Assembly (NCBI GenBank): GCA_963628035.1
Contig: CAVGED010000082.1
Coordinates: 62,001-126,000 of the forward strand
DNA length: 64,000 bases
Source: 14-2 sp963628035
GTDB taxonomy: Bacteria; Bacillota; Clostridia; Lachnospirales; Lachnospiraceae
Direction: 5' to 3'
In this document: in pieces, positions 28,491 to 37,000 of the stretch
Position numbering within the stretch: position 1 is the first letter of the stretch
Layout of the letters: the number at the start of each line of letters is the position of its first letter
The notes under the pieces: model-generated
Told to the model about the DNA's origin: nothing
Databases searched by the model: none
Seen by the model: the letters and a program-made list of their open reading frames with translations, nothing else
Made by a program: the position numbers and the translations under genes

Positions 28491-28519
28491 ATTATACTAT
28501 CATTCTAAAATCATGTCAA
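28491..28519 (-). promoter_or_regulatory. Sigma-A promoter of the 28-kb glycan cluster
   Basis: Minus strand -35 TTGACA (28514-28519), 17-bp spacer, -10 TATAAT (28491-28496), both consensus. The spacer begins TGATTTT as in the promoter at 674-702. It is followed by the operator at 28449-28465 and drives the lyase gene at 28434. Confidence 0.9.
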
Positions 28520-28632
28520 CATCTTCCTTCCATTTATTGAATTTTTTTGACTGATTTTTTGGATTTTTACCTGTAAAACCTTTTTACCTACTAAATCAGA
28601 GCAGATAGCTCCTTCCCTTTTATTTTCAACGC

Positions 28633-28658
28633 AAAAAGCACCAGGTCATCCTGGTGCT
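28633..28658 (-). terminator. Rho-independent terminator of higBA
   Basis: A perfect 9-bp stem (AGCACCAGG / CCTGGTGCT, 28637-28645 and 28650-28658) with a 4-base loop, followed on the minus strand by TTTTT. It lies about 20 bp after the higA stop and insulates the toxin-antitoxin unit from the lyase promoter. Confidence 0.9.
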
Positions 28659-28677
28659 CTCAGTACATATTCATATT

Positions 28678-29730
28678 CTATACTGCTATTTCATAGTGTT
28701 CCTTAAGTTCATTTAGCATACTGTGTTTAATACAACCTTCATTCTGCAGCCTTCCCACTACAATTCCTGGTGCAATACCCAATGTTTTCGCAAAAGTGTA
28801 AACATTTGTCGCCGAATAATTACATTTCCCCTTAAAATCTTCAAACATTTCTTCGGGGATCAATGTATCTCTTGACCATGCATCGGCATCTTTCTCATCT
28901 TGATCTGTCGTTCCATTAGCCTGCCCAATGTGTCCTAATATTATATGAGCCAACTCATGGAATAAACTAAACCAGAATTTATCTGCATCTTTTCCTCTCG
29001 CAGTCAGACCTACTACAATTTTATTTCCATCCACAAAAGAAGCTCCTTGAAGGAAGGATCCTTTTAGGTGAGGCAAAAAAACAAGTGCTATTCCGCACTC
29101 TGCTAACATTCCTTTAATCTTTGGACAAAACTCTTTTGGTTTTAAGACCGTCATTTGTCTTATCTCGGGAATAAAGCTAATTAATCCCTTAATATTGATA
29201 GGCGATGTTTCAATGTTACGTGCCTTAAGTTTCGCCTCCTGGGCCCATGCCAACAAGGCCAAATCGCTTTTTTCTGTTACGGCCAATCTTCTACAAGCTA
29301 TTCTTGTAATCTGATTATTTTCTAATAAAGATAATTCAACTACCTCGAAATACCTTCTCAAGTTAATTACCTTTTCCTTAGAATCTCTTGTTTCTGGAAC
29401 CCATCCAAATTTTGCCATTTCGCTATATGGAAGCTGCTTTGCTAAAGCCTCATCAGCATCCATTGCATTTTCAGCCTCGACTTTAATCAGCTTTTCTCTA
29501 TAGACTGCCTCCAGATTGTTCCAAAACCTTGCCGGTACACCAAGTACTACTTCCAATCTAACAGCCACCTCCGGAGTCAACTGAACCTCTCCGTTTATGA
29601 GCTTGCTTATATGCTTTTCGGACATATCCATCCGAGCAGCAAATTCTTTCTGGCTCATCCCTCTGTCATTAAGCTGCTCCTTTATCGTCGCTCCAGGTGG
29701 TGTTGCAATAAAACTGCGACTTCTCACCAT
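28678..29730 (-). CDS. higA: HigA-type antitoxin with XRE and ImmA/IrrE peptidase domains
   Basis: 350 residues behind AGGAGGT. The N-terminal helix-turn-helix (about 15-70, SQKEFAARMDMSEKHISKL) is typical of HigA/VapI antidotes. The C-terminal half has an ImmA/IrrE zinc-peptidase motif (HELAH at 258-262). HigA proteins are usually about 100 residues; this belongs to the long class with a fused peptidase domain. It lies 27 bp after the toxin gene and ends before a strong terminator. It should neutralise the toxin and bind the palindrome at 30072-30092 (known for the family, inferred here). Confidence 0.85.
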   Translation of the reverse strand: MVRSRSFIATPPGATIKEQLNDRGMSQKEFAARMDMSEKHISKLINGEVQLTPEVAVRLEVVLGVPARFWNNLEAVYREKLIKVEAENAMDADEALAKQLPYSEMAKFGWVPETRDSKEKVINLRRYFEVVELSLLENNQITRIACRRLAVTEKSDLALLAWAQEAKLKARNIETSPINIKGLISFIPEIRQMTVLKPKEFCPKIKGMLAECGIALVFLPHLKGSFLQGASFVDGNKIVVGLTARGKDADKFWFSLFHELAHIILGHIGQANGTTDQDEKDADAWSRDTLIPEEMFEDFKGKCNYSATNVYTFAKTLGIAPGIVVGRLQNEGCIKHSMLNELKEHYEIAV

Positions 29731-29757
29731 AGTGCTACCTCCTATTCATTTTCTTTC

Positions 29758-30054
29758 CTAATGGTAATCTACTATCTCCATAATATAAGCTACTTGCATT
29801 TCATTACCATGCTTTTCAAAAACCAATCTATACGGATGCACCAAATCTACTGCGTATTGACCTTTCCTATTATTCGTTAATGAATGGCATCTTCCAATAC
29901 GATACTTAATCATTTCTTCTACTGTATCTGCAGCCTCGATTTCACCTATTCGCATTTGTATTTTTTCAGACATTTCTTTTCCATAGGTTCTATCGGAAAC
30001 TTTGGCATCCGTACAAACCTTTTCAATCTTCTTGTTTTTGTACGAAATCTTCAA
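29758..30054 (-). CDS. higB: HigB/RelE-family toxin
   Basis: About 98 residues. The start is probably the TTG at 30054, six bases after AGAGGT; an upstream TTG at 30072 would overlap the operator. The sequence has the HigB layout: basic N-terminus, RIGRCHSLTNNRKGQYAVDL, then HPYRLVFE near the C-terminus, as in ribosome-dependent mRNA interferases. Toxin precedes antitoxin, the order typical of higBA. Confidence 0.85.
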   Translation of the reverse strand: MKISYKNKKIEKVCTDAKVSDRTYGKEMSEKIQMRIGEIEAADTVEEMIKYRIGRCHSLTNNRKGQYAVDLVHPYRLVFEKHGNEMQVAYIMEIVDYH

Positions 30055-30071
30055 TGCAGCACCTCTTTTCA

Positions 30072-30092
30072 AATTTACCTTTGAGGTAAATT
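30072..30092. promoter_or_regulatory. Palindromic operator of higBA
   Basis: A perfect inverted repeat: 9-bp arms (AATTTACCT / AGGTAAATT) around a 3-bp centre. It starts immediately downstream of the higBA -10 box, the position expected for autorepression by HigA. Confidence 0.8.
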
Positions 30093-30093
30093 A

Positions 30094-30122
30094 ACTTTAA
30101 CATAAAATATTTATTTTGTCAA
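30094..30122 (-). promoter_or_regulatory. Promoter of higBA
   Basis: Minus strand -35 TTGACA (30117-30122), 17-bp spacer, -10 TAAAGT (30094-30099). It is divergent from the promoter of the regulator gene. Confidence 0.7.
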
Positions 30123-30150
30123 ATGGATTTTTGAATCAAGTGTGCCACCA

Positions 30151-30180
30151 TTGACTTTTTTATCCATTGTGTGGTATGAT
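30151..30180 (+). promoter_or_regulatory. Promoter of the IclR-type regulator
   Basis: -35 TTGACT (30151-30156), 18-bp spacer, -10 TATGAT (30175-30180). The 17-bp palindrome of the glycan cluster is not present here, so autoregulation through that site is not indicated. Confidence 0.65.
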
Positions 30181-30213
30181 TAAAACCAATTATTTGTACA
30201 GGCGGTATTGATC

Positions 30214-30960
30214 ATGGAAGAGGCAAAAGTTAAATCCTTATGTAAGGCAATGAACCTTCTTGACATTTTCACAACCCCTCCGTATTCCTATGGGGTAAGC
30301 GAGGTTGCAAGAAGATTTAATTATCCGAAGAGTTCCGTTCATAATATTTTTTCAACACTTGCACTATATGGTTTATTGAGATATGACGAGGCGACTCAGA
30401 AGTATCTTCTGGGCTACAAGGCCGCAGAACTGGGAAACTCATTTCGCAAGAGTAATTCCATGCTCTCGATTATGCGCCCGTATCTCGCCCAGCTATCCGC
30501 AGATTTGAAGGAAACTGTTTATCTTGGTACCTTATCTGACGATATGGTTTTATATCTCGATGTTGCATACTCCCCTTTTTCAACCGGCGGCGATGTTATC
30601 GGATATAAGGCTCCCCTTCATTGCACCGGAATAGGGAAAGCACTCCTGGCATATATGGACGATGAAAGCATCAAACGGGTTTTGTCAAAGCCCTTACAGG
30701 CTTTTACCCCGGATACTAAGACTTCTCCCCAGAAGCTGCTGGATGAGATTTCCTCCATCCGTGAAAACGGATACGCTATTGATAATATGGAACATGAATT
30801 CGGGGTAAAGTGTGTCGCTGTTCCGCTTCTCAGCGAAGAGGGGCAGACCAAAGGAGCAATCAGTATCAGCGGCCCCTCCCTGAGATTTCCCGAATCCAAG
30901 ATTCAAGAATACTCTTTGCTACTGAAAGAAATAGCGCAAAAAGTAAAACCTGTATTATAA
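30214..30960 (+). CDS. IclR-family transcriptional regulator
   Basis: 248 residues from the ATG at 30214; a TTG two codons earlier is possible. The N-terminal winged helix (about 8-70, VSEVARRFNYPKSSVHNIF) and the C-terminal effector domain (about 80-248, CTGIGKALLAY, GYAIDNMEHEFGVKCVAVPL) are typical of IclR. The family usually senses small organic or sugar acids and controls adjacent catabolic genes. It is the only glycan-type regulator near the lyase cluster, hence the best candidate for the shared palindrome (inference). It ends 1 bp from the convergent permease gene; I see no terminator. Confidence 0.92.
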   Translation: MEEAKVKSLCKAMNLLDIFTTPPYSYGVSEVARRFNYPKSSVHNIFSTLALYGLLRYDEATQKYLLGYKAAELGNSFRKSNSMLSIMRPYLAQLSADLKETVYLGTLSDDMVLYLDVAYSPFSTGGDVIGYKAPLHCTGIGKALLAYMDDESIKRVLSKPLQAFTPDTKTSPQKLLDEISSIRENGYAIDNMEHEFGVKCVAVPLLSEEGQTKGAISISGPSLRFPESKIQEYSLLLKEIAQKVKPVL

Positions 30961-30961
30961 A

Positions 30962-32209
30962 TCACTCATGCCGCAGCGCATCAATCGGATTCAGGTTGGC
31001 CGCCTTATAAGACGGCAGCAGTCCGAACACGATTCCTATGACCATGGAGAACACCACAGCTCCCACAGCCGCCGGCACGCTGATTGCCACCAACGTCCCT
31101 GTCAGCATGGAGATGATCTCCGCCAGGATGATCCCGACGATCACACCGAACAAACCGCCCAGACTGGTGAGCACAGCCGCCTCCGTCAGGAATTGTCCAA
31201 GTATCCTGGATCTTCTGGCACCGATGGCCTTCTTTAAGCCGATCTCCTGGGTGCGCTCTGTCACGGACACCAGCATGATATTCATGACACCGATACCGCC
31301 CACCAGAAGCGATATTCCAGCGATCCAGAGCAGCATGGTGTTGGTGGACTGGCTCAATTCCTGGATCTCTTTGGCTTGCTCTAAGAGGTCGATGGCGCGA
31401 TACTGCACCTCAGTCTCACCAAGATAGCTGTTCAGTATCTCGGCGCTCTTTTTCCCGGCAGCCGTCATGTCCTCCGTCCTGTTCACGGTGAGCACCAGGT
31501 TCTGGGGCTCATCGTAGCAGTAGATGGCAGGCCAGGTGGCATAAGGCACATACACCCTGCCGCTGTTGTTCTGGGCATACATATAGTAATCGTCCATACT
31601 GGTGATGACAGGCTCAAATTTCGATGATTTCGCCACCACTCCAATGACAGTGTAAGGCTCCTGTTTGATCTCGATGGTCTTTCCCACCGGATCCTCCCCG
31701 GCAAACAGCGATGCAGCGGAATCCTCATCCAGCACAGCCACCTTGCGAAAGCTCTTGACATCCTTTTCATCAAAAATCCGCCCGGTTTTCACAATATAAT
31801 TGCACGCGCCAAAATAATCTGTCCCGACTCCGTAGAGCCTACCCCCGCTCAATCCGGTATTCTGATAAAATATCGTATCATAAGATTCTCTTGACACATA
31901 TACCGCCGCGTCCTTCACCTTATCGATAGATTTAATCTCGTCCAGCACCTCATCGGTAATGATCGGAACCCCGTCCGGGATTCCATTATATTCTATCTCA
32001 TAGGAAGAATCGCCCTTGTACATCTGTACCGTCACGCTGTTGTCTCCTGCGCCGATGAGATTCTGCTTGATCTGCTCGTTGGTTCCTTTTATTGTAGAAA
32101 CAATGGCAATGATGGATGCAATACCGATGATAATACCAAGCATGGTAAGGAACGAACGCATTTTATGAGACCATATTCCCTGAAAAGACAGTCTGATATT
32201 CTCTAACAT
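30962..32209 (-). CDS. MacB/FtsX-type ABC exporter permease
   Basis: 415 residues: one N-terminal membrane helix (about 17-40), a large extracytoplasmic MacB-PCD domain, and three C-terminal helices (about 285-400, with GGIGVMNIMLVSVTERTQEIGLKKAIGARR). This is the classic topology of type VII (MacB-like) transporters. AGGAGG precedes the start. It is last in the operon 35406-30962. Such systems export peptides, antibiotics or lipoprotein-like substrates. Confidence 0.93.
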   Translation of the reverse strand: MLENIRLSFQGIWSHKMRSFLTMLGIIIGIASIIAIVSTIKGTNEQIKQNLIGAGDNSVTVQMYKGDSSYEIEYNGIPDGVPIITDEVLDEIKSIDKVKDAAVYVSRESYDTIFYQNTGLSGGRLYGVGTDYFGACNYIVKTGRIFDEKDVKSFRKVAVLDEDSAASLFAGEDPVGKTIEIKQEPYTVIGVVAKSSKFEPVITSMDDYYMYAQNNSGRVYVPYATWPAIYCYDEPQNLVLTVNRTEDMTAAGKKSAEILNSYLGETEVQYRAIDLLEQAKEIQELSQSTNTMLLWIAGISLLVGGIGVMNIMLVSVTERTQEIGLKKAIGARRSRILGQFLTEAAVLTSLGGLFGVIVGIILAEIISMLTGTLVAISVPAAVGAVVFSMVIGIVFGLLPSYKAANLNPIDALRHE

Positions 32210-32223
32210 AATCCGTTTCCTCC

Positions 32224-33546
32224 TTAATGATACATAATATCGTCGATATAGCCATCATCAATATAGCCAGCGCTGTCATCGGATTGATCCTTGACCTTCA
32301 CGCCTTCTCTGGCAGTCTTCCCATACGGAAAAGCGATACGATCCTCCAGGGTCAGCCCGGATTTGATCTCGATGGTACTGCCCCAGAGCGTTCTGCCGGT
32401 TTCCACATACTGCTTCACCAGTCGGCCATTCTCATCAGCCTTAAGTACATAGCTTCTGCCGTCCTCTTCCCGCACGTAAGCTTTTTCCAGATAAATTGCG
32501 GTCACATCTTCATCCGAATACCTGGCATTCATGGTCAATTCCACATACATGCCGTTCTTCAGTCCCTCGGTATCCGCAATATAGGCAATATAGGGATAAT
32601 AAGAGACATTTGGATTCCCACTCCCATAGCTGTTGCTTCCATCGCCGGGATAGAGCGAGATCTCCTGTATCGTTGCCTCGAAGCTTGCGCCGGTATCCCA
32701 GGAGTTTGCATATACCACCTGACCGATTTCTACGCTTTGAAGCTGGAATTCGCTTAAGTATCCTGTCACATACAGCCCCTCGGAACCGGAAACCGTAAGA
32801 AAAGCCGCGCCGTCCGTGGGAGGATTGTTCTTATCGCCCACCGTCTTAACCACACCGTCCACGGTTGCCAGCACCACGCCGTCCGCCGCCACCTTCTTCA
32901 TCTGATCCAATGTAAGCTGCGCTCTGCGCTTCTCAAGATCCAGATCCCGCAGTTCCTTCTCCTTGGCCTTTATGGCTGTGGCAAGCTCTGCAGCTGTATG
33001 TCCCTTCGGCACATCGATGTCATCCCCGGTCTCCCGGCTGTCCGCCGGATCCTCTTCGGTGTTATACGCCGGATCCTCTTCGCCGTCATTTTCTGAATCA
33101 GAATCCCGGTCTGTCTTTGGATCCCTGCTTTGTTCCGAAATCGGTGTCTCCTTTTTCAGCCTTTCCAATTCCCGCTTAGCCAGTGTGATCTTATTGTCGA
33201 TGGTCTGGATCTCCAACTCCTGCATCTCCAGCTTCAGACTGGACAGCGTCATGTCATAGGCCATCAGCTTATCGCCGATCTTGACCTCCTGCCCCTCCTT
33301 AACGTAGACCTCAAGAACCGTCTGACCATCCATCAGAAATACATCCTGGTAATAATCGTTTGTCACCATCCCATAGCTGGTCACTTCATCCTCATAGCCT
33401 CCCTGGTTCAGCCATTCCACCGGCTGCACCTGGGCCATCTGCTTATTTTTCCGATGCCACAGATAAGCGGTGATAACTCCCGTAAGGATCAGGGCTGCCA
33501 CCAGGATTGAAACTACCGCAACAATGATCTTTTTCTTCTTATTCAT
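32224..33546 (-). CDS. HlyD/MacA-type adaptor protein (second of two)
   Basis: 440 residues with an N-terminal membrane anchor (about 7-28), a lipoyl-like/barrel-sandwich region, an acidic low-complexity coiled segment (about 140-180, DRDSDSENDGEEDP) and a C-terminal beta-barrel. It overlaps the ATPase gene by 8 bp. It lies between the ATPase and the permease and probably forms the extracytoplasmic adaptor with, or alternative to, the protein at 34228. Confidence 0.85.
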   Translation of the reverse strand: MNKKKKIIVAVVSILVAALILTGVITAYLWHRKNKQMAQVQPVEWLNQGGYEDEVTSYGMVTNDYYQDVFLMDGQTVLEVYVKEGQEVKIGDKLMAYDMTLSSLKLEMQELEIQTIDNKITLAKRELERLKKETPISEQSRDPKTDRDSDSENDGEEDPAYNTEEDPADSRETGDDIDVPKGHTAAELATAIKAKEKELRDLDLEKRRAQLTLDQMKKVAADGVVLATVDGVVKTVGDKNNPPTDGAAFLTVSGSEGLYVTGYLSEFQLQSVEIGQVVYANSWDTGASFEATIQEISLYPGDGSNSYGSGNPNVSYYPYIAYIADTEGLKNGMYVELTMNARYSDEDVTAIYLEKAYVREEDGRSYVLKADENGRLVKQYVETGRTLWGSTIEIKSGLTLEDRIAFPYGKTAREGVKVKDQSDDSAGYIDDGYIDDIMYH

Positions 33547-34231
33547 CCTGCGCCTCCTTGCTGCCTTCCTCCGTGACTACGCCGTCGATGATATGTATCA
33601 CCCGCTTTGCACAGGAAGCGATCTCCTTATCATGGGTGATCATAACGATGGTAACACCCTCTTCGTTCAGCTTCTCAAACAGCTCCATGATCTGCTGGCC
33701 GGACTTGCTGTCCAGCGCACCGGTGGGTTCATCCGCCAGAAGGATCTTGGGATTATTCACCATAGCTCTGGCGATTGCCACACGCTGCTTCTGGCCGCCG
33801 CTCAATTGTGTCGGCTTAAAATTCGCACGGTCGGAAAGCCCAACACGCTCCAGTGCCTTTGCCGCACGCTCCCGTCGTTCCTTCTTCTTCACCCCGGCAT
33901 AGCTTAATGGAAGCGCCACATTCTCCAGAGCACTCTGCCTGGGAAGCAGGTGGAAGCTCTGAAACACAAACCCGATGCTCTTTAGGCGAATATCCGACAT
34001 GTCCTTATCCTTGTATTTTAAGATATCCTCCCCGGCCAGCAGGTAGGAACCGGAGGTTGGACGATCCAGACAACCGATGATATTCATCAATGTAGTTTTC
34101 CCGGAACCGGAAGGTCCCATGACCGCCACATATTCGCCCTCCTCCACCTGAAGGGATACGTCCTTCAGAACGGGAACTACCAGCTTATCCTGTTGGTAAT
34201 CCTTGTATATATTTTTCAGATCAAGTATCAT
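33539..34231 (-). CDS. MacB/LolD-type ABC transporter ATP-binding protein
   Basis: 230 residues. Walker A GPSGSGKTT near residue 39, signature LSGGQKQR near 142, and Walker B ILLADEPTGALD near 162. It powers the FtsX-type permease at 30962. The start overlaps the stop of the adaptor at 34228 (ATGA). Confidence 0.95.
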   Translation of the reverse strand: MILDLKNIYKDYQQDKLVVPVLKDVSLQVEEGEYVAVMGPSGSGKTTLMNIIGCLDRPTSGSYLLAGEDILKYKDKDMSDIRLKSIGFVFQSFHLLPRQSALENVALPLSYAGVKKKERRERAAKALERVGLSDRANFKPTQLSGGQKQRVAIARAMVNNPKILLADEPTGALDSKSGQQIMELFEKLNEEGVTIVMITHDKEIASCAKRVIHIIDGVVTEEGSKEAQDE

Positions 34232-35406
34232 TCGGACACCTCCGACATATTCACAGCAGTCGGCTCACCCTCGTACAACTCATCCATGGGATATGTTATA
34301 TAGTCATCCTCCGTCAGACCGGAAAGAATCTGATAGGTGTCCGTATCTTCATCATATTCTCCAACTTCCACAGCCCGCTTCTCCAGTCGGCCCTTCCCGT
34401 TATCCGCCCAGACAAAGCTTCCGGACTCATCGGTAACCACATAGCCGCTGTACAGCCAGATACCATCCCGCACTTCTGCCTGCCCCATATCCATCTCGAT
34501 ATAGACATGCTGCCCCAGGATCAGCCCGTCTGTACTTGTCAGTTCAATGTAAAAAGGATATTTTGTGGCCTTGTCACCCATGGATTCGTCATAATAGGCA
34601 TTGTTGTTGTCCTTGGCCTCGGTCTTGGTATCTACCTCCTTGACCGTTCCTGTCCAGGTCTTGCTCTCATCCACCCTGGAACGAAGGATCACCGGAGTGC
34701 CTTCCGCAATCATAAAGACATTCTGTTCATTCACGGTACCCTTCACCCGATACTCCCCGGTGGCAAGAATCGTCATAAATGGCAGCTCATTCCCGGTGTA
34801 AGGATCATATCCGCTCTCGCTGATACTCTTAACCGTGCCGGCGATCTCGCTCTTGATCACGGCATTATCCAGGGAAGCCTCCTTCCTCTGGATCTCCACC
34901 TTCTTGCTCTCCAGGTTGTATTCCGCCTGCTTGATGGAGGTCTGAACGGTCTGAATCTGGGTCGTGTACTGGAACTTGTCATCGCTTGACGCCTGATCGC
35001 GCTCCTTCTTAAGATCCGCAATCTGATTGTTGTAATCGGTGATCTCATTGCTGATGCTCTCCAGCTCCAGCTTCGCCTGGGCGATCTCATCCTTGATGGA
35101 AGCGGTATCGTACTCAAATAGAGGCGTTCCTGCTTCCACCTGATCCCCTTCCTTCACAAATACCTCCTTCACCGTCTTATCCGCGCTCTTCTTAACCTCC
35201 CAGGTTTTCTGCGGCTCCACCACGCCGGAATAGCGGTTCTGCACGCCGCTGCCTGTTCCGGTCACCGCAGCAACAGACTCCACGAAAATCTTATCGCCAC
35301 CACGCTTTCCCCCTGCCCCACGCAGGAGAAGCCACACTCCTACAACTACCGCCGCGACCGCCAGCACAGCTACGACAACAATGATACTGATCTTCCTCTT
35401 ACTCAT
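34228..35406 (-). CDS. HlyD/MacA-type adaptor protein (first of two)
   Basis: 392 residues from the ATG at 35406 (GAGGAGG upstream). N-terminal anchor (about 6-26), barrel-sandwich halves around a coiled-coil hairpin (about 95-175, with long runs of E, K and Q), then beta-barrel domains. It is the first gene of a four-gene export operon. Two different adaptors in one operon is a feature of several Clostridia MacAB-like loci. Confidence 0.9.
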   Translation of the reverse strand: MSKRKISIIVVVAVLAVAAVVVGVWLLLRGAGGKRGGDKIFVESVAAVTGTGSGVQNRYSGVVEPQKTWEVKKSADKTVKEVFVKEGDQVEAGTPLFEYDTASIKDEIAQAKLELESISNEITDYNNQIADLKKERDQASSDDKFQYTTQIQTVQTSIKQAEYNLESKKVEIQRKEASLDNAVIKSEIAGTVKSISESGYDPYTGNELPFMTILATGEYRVKGTVNEQNVFMIAEGTPVILRSRVDESKTWTGTVKEVDTKTEAKDNNNAYYDESMGDKATKYPFYIELTSTDGLILGQHVYIEMDMGQAEVRDGIWLYSGYVVTDESGSFVWADNGKGRLEKRAVEVGEYDEDTDTYQILSGLTEDDYITYPMDELYEGEPTAVNMSEVSE

Positions 35407-35436
35407 CGTCTGCCTCCTCAAAAATAGTTTTAAATG

Positions 35437-35481
35437 CAAAAAAAATGGTTGTGTACATCTTCATCTTATGTCCACAACCAT
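35437..35481 (-). terminator. Rho-independent terminator of glyA
   Basis: Minus strand stem ATGGTTGTG / CACAACCAT (35473-35481 and 35445-35453), extended by ACAT/ATGT after one mismatch, followed by eight T. It lies between glyA and the export operon. Confidence 0.88.
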
Positions 35482-35534
35482 CTTATCAATAAATAATTAT
35501 AAAATCTCAATTATCTTTCTTAAATTTCTATGAA

Positions 35535-35556
35535 CCGTTACGTAATGCTCCGTTAC
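35535..35556. repeat. CCGTTAC direct repeat pair
   Basis: Two exact CCGTTAC copies (35535-35541 and 35550-35556), 15 bp apart, in the gap between glyA and the export operon. They could be a regulator-binding site for the export operon promoter. Function unknown. Confidence 0.4.
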
Positions 35557-35563
35557 CGACAGC

Positions 35564-36802
35564 TCAGATCAGCGGGTACTTCTGCGTCAGCTCCCGAACA
35601 ATGGCCTCCGCCTTCCCGGCACCTGCCTCGCCTTCCTTGATCATCACTGCAATGGCCTCCGCCACACGGTCCATATCTGCAGTGTTAAAGCCTCTGGAGG
35701 TAACTGCGGGAGTTCCCAGACGAACACCGCTAGTCACAAAGGGCGACTTGGGATCATTGGGAATGGTATTCTTATTGCAGGTAATGTTGACGGAATCCAG
35801 AAGCTTCTCCACTTCCTTTCCGGTGAGTCCGTAGGGAGTCAGATCCACAAGCATCAGGTGATTGTCCGTGCCGCCGGAAACCAGCTTGATCTCCCGGCTC
35901 ATCAGCCCCTTCGCCAACGCCTGCGCATTGTCGATGATCTGCTGCTGATACACCTTGAAGCTGTCCTCTAAGGCCTCCTTGAAGCAGACGGCCTTCGCAG
36001 CGATCACATGCATCAGGGGGCCACCCTGTATGCCCGGAAATACCGCTTTATTGAAGTTAAACTTCTCCGCAGCTTCCTTATTGGCAAGGATCATACCGCC
36101 TCTCGGCCCGCGCAGCGTCTTATGGGTAGTGGTGGTCACCACATCTGCATAGGGGATCGGGCTTGGATGAAGCCCGGCTGCCACAAGCCCTGCAATGTGA
36201 GCCATATCCACAAACAGATACGCTCCAACCTTATCGGCAATCTCCCGGAACCGCTTGAAATCAATGATCCTGGCGTATGCGCTGGCACCCGCGATGATCA
36301 TCTTCGGTTTACACTCCAAGGCGATCCGCTCCACCTCATCATAATCGATGAATCCCTCGTCATTGACGCCGTAGGGAACGATATGGAAATAGGAACCGGA
36401 AAAGTTCACGGGACTTCCGTGGGTCAGATGTCCGCCATGGTCAAGATTCATACCCATCACAGTATCGCCCGGTTTTAACATGGCGAACTGTACTGCCATA
36501 TTGGCCTGGGCACCGGAATGGGGCTGCACATTGGCATAATCACAGCCAAACAGCTCCTTGGCCCGCTCGATCGCCAGATTCTCCACGATATCCACGCACT
36601 GGCAGCCACCGTAGTAGCGCTTGCCGGGATAACCCTCCGCGTATTTGTTGGTCATGGGACTCCCCATGGCTGCCATAACAGCCTTGCTCACCCAGTTCTC
36701 GGAAGCGATGAGCTCGATGTGCGTATTCTGCCGCTCCATCTCTGCGCTGATTGCCTCTGCAACCTGCGGGTCTGTAGATTTTACCTCATCAAATGAATAC
36801 AT
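35564..36802 (-). CDS. glyA: Serine hydroxymethyltransferase
   Basis: 412 residues, the standard length. The PLP lysine is in TTTTHKTLRGPRGG near 225. The N-terminal HIELIASENW segment and YGGCQCVDIVE are family signatures. It converts serine and tetrahydrofolate to glycine and 5,10-methylene-tetrahydrofolate in the cytosol. It appears monocistronic, with its own terminator. Confidence 0.98.
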   Translation of the reverse strand: MYSFDEVKSTDPQVAEAISAEMERQNTHIELIASENWVSKAVMAAMGSPMTNKYAEGYPGKRYYGGCQCVDIVENLAIERAKELFGCDYANVQPHSGAQANMAVQFAMLKPGDTVMGMNLDHGGHLTHGSPVNFSGSYFHIVPYGVNDEGFIDYDEVERIALECKPKMIIAGASAYARIIDFKRFREIADKVGAYLFVDMAHIAGLVAAGLHPSPIPYADVVTTTTHKTLRGPRGGMILANKEAAEKFNFNKAVFPGIQGGPLMHVIAAKAVCFKEALEDSFKVYQQQIIDNAQALAKGLMSREIKLVSGGTDNHLMLVDLTPYGLTGKEVEKLLDSVNITCNKNTIPNDPKSPFVTSGVRLGTPAVTSRGFNTADMDRVAEAIAVMIKEGEAGAGKAEAIVRELTQKYPLI

Positions 36803-36853
36803 TTTCTTCTGTCCTTTCTGTCATTTTCTATAATAACTGCTGTCCGCAGCATC

Positions 36854-36869
36854 TTATGCAAATGCATAA
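36854..36869. promoter_or_regulatory. Palindrome upstream of glyA
   Basis: TTATGCA-AA-TGCATAA, 7-bp arms, about 52-67 bp before the glyA start codon. It may be an operator; no convincing -35/-10 pair could be placed next to it. Confidence 0.4.
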
Positions 36870-36887
36870 TCAAGACCAATTCGTCAA

Positions 36888-37000
36888 AGCCGCTGCCAAT
36901 ATCACCGGAAGAACCAATATTCCACAGCCGCTGCCAATATCACCGGAAGAACCAATATTCCACAGCTACCGCCAATATCACCTGGACAACCAATATTACC
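36888..37000. repeat. Three 37-38-bp tandem repeats at the end of the DUF1294 gene
   Basis: Copies at 36888-36925 and 36926-36963 are identical (38 bp). A diverged copy is at 36964-37000. The third is inside the DUF1294 coding region, the second spans its stop codon and the first lies beyond it. Because 38 is not a multiple of 3, the duplication replaced or fixed the C-terminus. Confidence 0.92.

Noticed and set aside
36888..37000. Possible CRISPR array
   Set aside because: Units are directly adjacent, with no spacers, and overlap a coding sequence; the same applies to 40508-40567.
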